From NCBI GenBank assembly GCA_965116595.1, contig OZ220708.1, positions 496,001 to 560,000 of the forward strand: a stretch of DNA of 64,000 bases, in the 5' to 3' direction. Of the stretch, positions 60,347-64,000 are shown piece by piece (position 1 is the first letter of the stretch; every line of letters starts with the position of its first letter). This stretch comes from G963663315 sp963668255 (lineage in GTDB: Bacteria; Pseudomonadota; Gammaproteobacteria; Arenicellales; Poriferihabitantaceae). Both the position numbers and the translations under genes were made by a program. Under the pieces are notes generated by a model. The model saw nothing but the letters and a program-made list of their open reading frames with translations, searched no databases and had not been told where the DNA came from.

Positions 60347-61114
60347 ATGGACAAACACGATCCACATGATACCGAACAGACGACCGACTTTGGATATCGC
60401 AAGGTCAGGGAGTCAGAAAAAGCAGGCATGGTGGGCGAAATATTCAGTTCCGTTGCCAGCAATTATGACCTGATGAATGACTTCATGTCGTTCGGAATCC
60501 ATCGCTTGTGGAAATGTTTTGCTGCATCGCAAAGCGGATTGAAGCCCGGAGGCCAGGTTCTGGATGTGGCGGCAGGCAGCGGGGATGTAAGTCGGCAACT
60601 GGCCAGGCAGGTCGGCAATACCGGAAAAGTGATTCTGACAGATATCAATCAGGACATGCTGGATCAGGGCAAAGCGAAAATGGTGGATGCGGGATTTGTC
60701 GGTAATATCGAATACGCTATTGCGGATGCCGAAAACCTGCCGTTTGCAGAAGATCAATTTGATTGTGTTTCCCTGTCTTTCGGCTTGCGCAATATGACCC
60801 GAAAGGAAAAAGCGCTCAGTTCGATGTTCCGGGTTATAAAACCCGGCGGCCGGGCGCTGGTACTGGAGTTCTCAAAACCGGTGATATCGATGCTCGGCAG
60901 GATTTATGATGTCTATTCCTTCAATGTGATCCCGAAGATAGGAAAGGTAATCAGCAACGACGAAGCCAGTTATGCCTATCTGGTTGAATCCATCCGCCGC
61001 CACCCTGATCAGGATACACTGCGGGACATGATGCTGTCGGCAGGTTTTGATGAGGTCAAATATCATAATTTAAGCGGTGGCATCGTGGCATTGCATATCG
61101 GATACAAATACTGA
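60347..61114 (+). CDS. ubiE: ubiquinone/menaquinone C-methyltransferase UbiE
   Basis: A 255-residue SAM methyltransferase in ubiquinone and menaquinone biosynthesis. VLDVAAGSGDVSRQLARQ is the SAM motif, and FDCVSLSFGLRNMTRKEKAL plus VLEFSKPV follow, both hallmarks of UbiE. The C-terminal HNLSGGIVALHIGYKY is the family end. It heads the conserved ubiE-ubiJ-ubiB trio, 17 bp before ubiJ. Confidence 0.97.
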   Translation: MDKHDPHDTEQTTDFGYRKVRESEKAGMVGEIFSSVASNYDLMNDFMSFGIHRLWKCFAASQSGLKPGGQVLDVAAGSGDVSRQLARQVGNTGKVILTDINQDMLDQGKAKMVDAGFVGNIEYAIADAENLPFAEDQFDCVSLSFGLRNMTRKEKALSSMFRVIKPGGRALVLEFSKPVISMLGRIYDVYSFNVIPKIGKVISNDEASYAYLVESIRRHPDQDTLRDMMLSAGFDEVKYHNLSGGIVALHIGYKY

Positions 61115-61131
61115 CGTGAGTTGTCACTGCC

Positions 61132-61776
61132 ATGGATGAATTGGTAAGCTTTCTTAACCAAACCACCCAAATGCTGCTGGGCCTCGACCCGGATGGCAGG
61201 GAAAAGCTGGCTGGCCTCAAGGGCAGGACTTTTTGCATAGAAGTCACTGTGCCGCAGGTCACCCTGTATCTCGTTCTGACCGACCACGGACTGAAGTTCG
61301 CAAACGAGTGTATTGGCGAGCCTGATGTTACATTGACCGGCCCATTGTCGGCATTCATCAGGTTGTCCAGGCCTGAATCACAGGGCAATCTGTCAGCCAA
61401 CAGTCAGATCAGCATGCAGGGCGATGCAGAGGCAGGACAAGCCTTTGGCAAAGTACTGTCTCAACTCGATATTGACTGGGAAGAAGGGTTGTCGAGATTT
61501 GTCGGCGATACCTCCGCCCGGAAAATCGGCAACGTCGTGCGGGACCTGAGTGACTGGGCAACTGAATCCATTGATCTGTCGAGAACCAATACGGCCGGGT
61601 ATCTTCAGGAAGAAAAGCGGCTGTTGGTAACAGAACTTGCCCGGGAACGATTCAAGAACGATGTAGATGCCTTGCGTGCAGACGTCGATCGCATCGAACA
61701 GCGGATTCTCGGGTTGATGGCGCTGAAAAACAGATCAAAGGCAGAAAACCGAAGAGAGGATCCGCAGGAATCATGA
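61132..61776 (+). CDS. ubiJ: ubiquinone biosynthesis accessory factor UbiJ
   Basis: A 214-residue protein with an N-terminal SCP2-type lipid-binding domain (about residues 10-120), and a C-terminal coiled-coil helix (LARERFKNDVDALRADVDRIEQRILGLM). In E. coli UbiJ binds prenylated intermediates and scaffolds the Ubi complex. GEPDVTLTGPLSAFIRL is the SCP2 core. It overlaps ubiB by 4 bp, as in the conserved order. Confidence 0.93.
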   Translation: MDELVSFLNQTTQMLLGLDPDGREKLAGLKGRTFCIEVTVPQVTLYLVLTDHGLKFANECIGEPDVTLTGPLSAFIRLSRPESQGNLSANSQISMQGDAEAGQAFGKVLSQLDIDWEEGLSRFVGDTSARKIGNVVRDLSDWATESIDLSRTNTAGYLQEEKRLLVTELARERFKNDVDALRADVDRIEQRILGLMALKNRSKAENRREDPQES

Positions 61777-63407
61777 GCCGGAACATGTTCCATTTGTTTC
61801 GAATTGCCTGGGTGATGAGCAAGCACAGGCTGGATGAGTTTCTGTTTGCGCTCAACCTGTTTTCGCCCTGGACATTCCTGTTCAAGATTTTCCCGGTCAG
61901 GCGAAACCGGAATTTACCCCGCGGGGAACGTTTACGACTGGCGTTGGAGGAGTTGGGGCCGATATTTGTCAAATTCGGCCAGATTTTGTCGACTCGGCCG
62001 GATTTGATTTCTGACGATATTGCACAATCCCTGACCAAACTGCAGGACCAGGTGCCACCGTTTCCGGGTGAGATGGCGGTCAGTATTATCGAGCAGGCTT
62101 ATGGAGACAAACTCGAAAACCACTTCAGTTCGTTTGAAATCGAACCCACTGCTTCGGCTTCGGTATCGCAGGTCCATCACGCCGTACTGCATGATGGTAC
62201 AGAAGTCGTTGTAAAGGTAATCAGGCCCGGTATCGAAGTGATAATAAACCGGGATATGGCGCTGCTGCACACTCTTGCAGACATGGCGGACCGTTACTGG
62301 TCACAGGCCAAGCGATTGAAACCCAAGGAAATTGTTTTGGATTACGACAAAACCATTCATGGCGAACTGGATCTGATGCGTGAAGCGGCGAGTGCGAGTC
62401 AATTGAAAGGCAATTTCCAGAATAACGATCTGATCTATATCCCGACCGTCTACTGGAATCACACCTGCCGCAACGTCATGGTGATGGAGCGAATCCAGGG
62501 TATCCCGATTCGCGACATAGACCGACTCAAGGAGGCGGGTATTGACATGCGAAAACTTGCCCATACCGGAGTCGAGATTTTCTTCACGCAGGCTTTTCGG
62601 GATGGGTTCTTCCATGCAGACATGCATCCGGGAAATATCTTTGTCAGCGAGTCCGGACAGTACCGGGCAGTGGATTTTGGCATCATGGGAACCTTGAATA
62701 GCGCCGACAAACGATATCTGGCGGAGAATTTTCTGGCCTTTTTCAATCGGGACTATCATCGGGTGGCGGAAGCGCATGTGCGGGCAGGCTGGGTACCGCC
62801 ATCCACCAATGTCGAGGAATTTGAGGCAGCCATCAGAACCGTGTGTGAACCGATTTTTTCGCTGCCGATCAGTGATATCTCCTTTGGTGTGTTTCTGGCG
62901 GACTTGTTCCGGGTGGCCCGAAAATTCGACATGCCGGTCCAGCCTCAATTGGTATTGTTACAAAAAACCATCCTGAATATCGAGGGCCTGGGCCGTCAGC
63001 TATACCCGGAACTGGATTTGTGGGAAACAGCAAAGCCGTTTCTGGAGAAATGGATGAATCAGCAGGTCGGGCCTCGTGCTGCAATCAGAACGATCCGGCG
63101 GGAACTGCCCAACCTGTACACGCTGGCGCCGGAATTGCCTGGGCTGGCGCATCAATTACTGAATAAATTGAAGAACGAAGATCTGACCATACAAACCCGG
63201 AACCGGGAGATCGAGATCCTGAAAAACCAACTGGTTATCAACAACAGAAAGATGATTTGCACCATTCTCGGTATTGGGCTTCTGGTACTTTCGGTATTCT
63301 TCATGCCGGACCGGCAGAACCTGAGCCAGGTGCCAGTGCATGGCTGGGTGTTGTTTTTTTCGGGGTTGTTCGCACTGGCAGCCGCATTCACTGGCAAGAC
63401 GAAGTAA
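61773..63407 (+). CDS. ubiB: ubiquinone biosynthesis regulatory protein kinase UbiB
   Basis: A 544-residue atypical protein kinase-like (ABC1/COQ8) protein required for aerobic ubiquinone synthesis. FVKFGQILSTRPDLI (about 67-81) is the KxGQ motif. ASASVSQVHHAVLHDGTEVVVKVIRPG includes the alanine-rich loop and catalytic lysine. HADMHPGNIFV and VDFGIMG are the catalytic loops. Two membrane helices are at the C-terminus (ILGIGLLVLSVFF, then WVLFFSGLFALAAAF). It overlaps ubiJ by 4 bp. Confidence 0.96.
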   Translation: MSRNMFHLFRIAWVMSKHRLDEFLFALNLFSPWTFLFKIFPVRRNRNLPRGERLRLALEELGPIFVKFGQILSTRPDLISDDIAQSLTKLQDQVPPFPGEMAVSIIEQAYGDKLENHFSSFEIEPTASASVSQVHHAVLHDGTEVVVKVIRPGIEVIINRDMALLHTLADMADRYWSQAKRLKPKEIVLDYDKTIHGELDLMREAASASQLKGNFQNNDLIYIPTVYWNHTCRNVMVMERIQGIPIRDIDRLKEAGIDMRKLAHTGVEIFFTQAFRDGFFHADMHPGNIFVSESGQYRAVDFGIMGTLNSADKRYLAENFLAFFNRDYHRVAEAHVRAGWVPPSTNVEEFEAAIRTVCEPIFSLPISDISFGVFLADLFRVARKFDMPVQPQLVLLQKTILNIEGLGRQLYPELDLWETAKPFLEKWMNQQVGPRAAIRTIRRELPNLYTLAPELPGLAHQLLNKLKNEDLTIQTRNREIEILKNQLVINNRKMICTILGIGLLVLSVFFMPDRQNLSQVPVHGWVLFFSGLFALAAAFTGKTK

Positions 63408-63439
63408 CAAACCGACTTTAATTCTGTAGAGGTATTTTC

Positions 63440-64000
63440 ATGGCGGAGGCAACACACCCATTTCAATGGCAGGACCCGTTTGATCTGGACGCTCAACTGA
63501 GTGAAGAAGAACGTATGGTGAGAGATAGCGTCAGGGATTTTTGCGACAACGAATTGATGCCGGGAATCATACAGGCGAATCGCAGCGAAGAGTTTGACAC
63601 TCAGATAATGACCCGATTCGGAGCGTTGGGTATGCTCGGTTGTACGATCCCGGAAACATACGGATGTGCAGGGATGAATCATGTCTGTTATGGCTTGATT
63701 GCTCGTGAAGTAGAGCGGGTGGACAGTGGTTATCGATCAGCAATGAGTGTCCAGTCCTCTCTAGTCATGCATCCCATTTACAGCCATGGCAACGAAGAAC
63801 AAAGACTGAAATATCTGCCGAAGCTGGCGCGGGGCGAATTGATTGGTTGCTTTGGTCTTACCGAGCCGGATCATGGGTCAGACCCCGGAAGCATGAAGAC
63901 CCGGGCAACAGCCGTGGATGGCGGCTATCAATTGAATGGCAGCAAGATGTGGATCAGTAACGCCCCGGTCGCGGATATCGCCGTGGTTTGGGGCAAACTC
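63440..64000 (+). CDS. gcdH: glutaryl-CoA dehydrogenase, N-terminal part (partial)
   Basis: The frame starts with ATG at 63440, behind AGAGG, and is open to the window edge (187 codons). It matches glutaryl-CoA dehydrogenase, a FAD acyl-CoA dehydrogenase that forms crotonyl-CoA from glutaryl-CoA in lysine and tryptophan degradation. Signature parts are the acyl-CoA dehydrogenase N-domain with LTEPDHGSDPGSMKTRA and the ending WISNAPVADIAVVWGKL, close to the characteristic gcdH motif. The catalytic glutamate lies beyond the window. The gene lies 32 bp after ubiB. Confidence 0.9.
   Translation, partial: MAEATHPFQWQDPFDLDAQLSEEERMVRDSVRDFCDNELMPGIIQANRSEEFDTQIMTRFGALGMLGCTIPETYGCAGMNHVCYGLIAREVERVDSGYRSAMSVQSSLVMHPIYSHGNEEQRLKYLPKLARGELIGCFGLTEPDHGSDPGSMKTRATAVDGGYQLNGSKMWISNAPVADIAVVWGKL

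Noticed and set aside
1..64000. CRISPR arrays, rRNA genes and intact insertion sequences
   Set aside because: No regularly spaced repeat array, no rRNA segment and no transposase-like frame with flanking inverted repeats was recognised.

Overview
The window is a chromosomal stretch of a gammaproteobacterium, probably marine and uncultured. This lineage call is inference from gene content and order: ubiE-ubiJ-ubiB, nadD-rsfS-rlmH, apaH beside mlaA, zapE, a PF04204-type metA, dsbB and hemB, plus many osmolyte and methylated-amine genes. No database search was possible.

Layout. 1-7.1 kb: the end of cysS, an initiator tRNA, then an accessory region. It holds a hipBA toxin-antitoxin island bracketed by a 65-bp duplication of the tRNA 3' part, a second toxin-antitoxin pair, a VOC protein, an arsR-arsI-SDR cluster with a doubled operator, an SRAP gene, and relics of a umuDC locus. 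Two umuC tails lie at 4.1 kb and 7.1 kb. 7.2-12.6 kb: a minus-strand operon of an outer-membrane protein, a LolA-like carrier, an RND permease and a PAP-like phosphoesterase. 12.9-17.2 kb: a small unknown gene pair, mlaA, apaH, an M18 aminopeptidase, a cytochrome c and an exported protein. 17.4-21.9 kb: a NitT/TauT-type ABC importer with two permeases, two ATPases and one binding protein, closed by a strong terminator. 21.9-28.6 kb: osmC, rlmH-rsfS-nadD, glpE, mscS, a TSUP exporter and pyk. 28.7-35.1 kb: a phosphoesterase, a TPR protein and a minus-strand operon (AllA-like cupin, non-pyrrolysine MttB homologue, GcvT-fused dimethylglycine/sarcosine dehydrogenase-like flavoprotein). 35.2-41.8 kb: fused indolepyruvate oxidoreductase, ltaE, a membrane protein and a frameshifted creatinase. 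41.8-49.2 kb: an Mrp-type antiporter operon in E-F-G-(A'B)-C-D-D-x-D order. 49.2-50.3 kb: a broken Rieske oxygenase. 50.4-64 kb: mostly housekeeping genes (dsbB, a pteridine-reductase-like SDR, a MidA-like methyltransferase, uppP, a P-loop ATPase, metA-like, zapE, cysQ, adk with a basic tail, hemB, ubiE/J/B) and the start of gcdH.

How it works together. The DMGDH-like, MttB-like and creatinase genes point to stepwise N-demethylation of osmolytes, with sarcosine and glycine as the common sink and threonine aldolase nearby. Creatinase and the Rieske oxygenase both carry frame-disrupting lesions, so part of this capacity seems to be decaying. The most unusual items are the tRNA-bounded hipBA mini-island, the double umuC footprint, the adenylate kinase with a histone-H1-like tail, the divergent MetA homologue coupled to an unknown ATPase, and the Mrp operon with an extra small membrane subunit.
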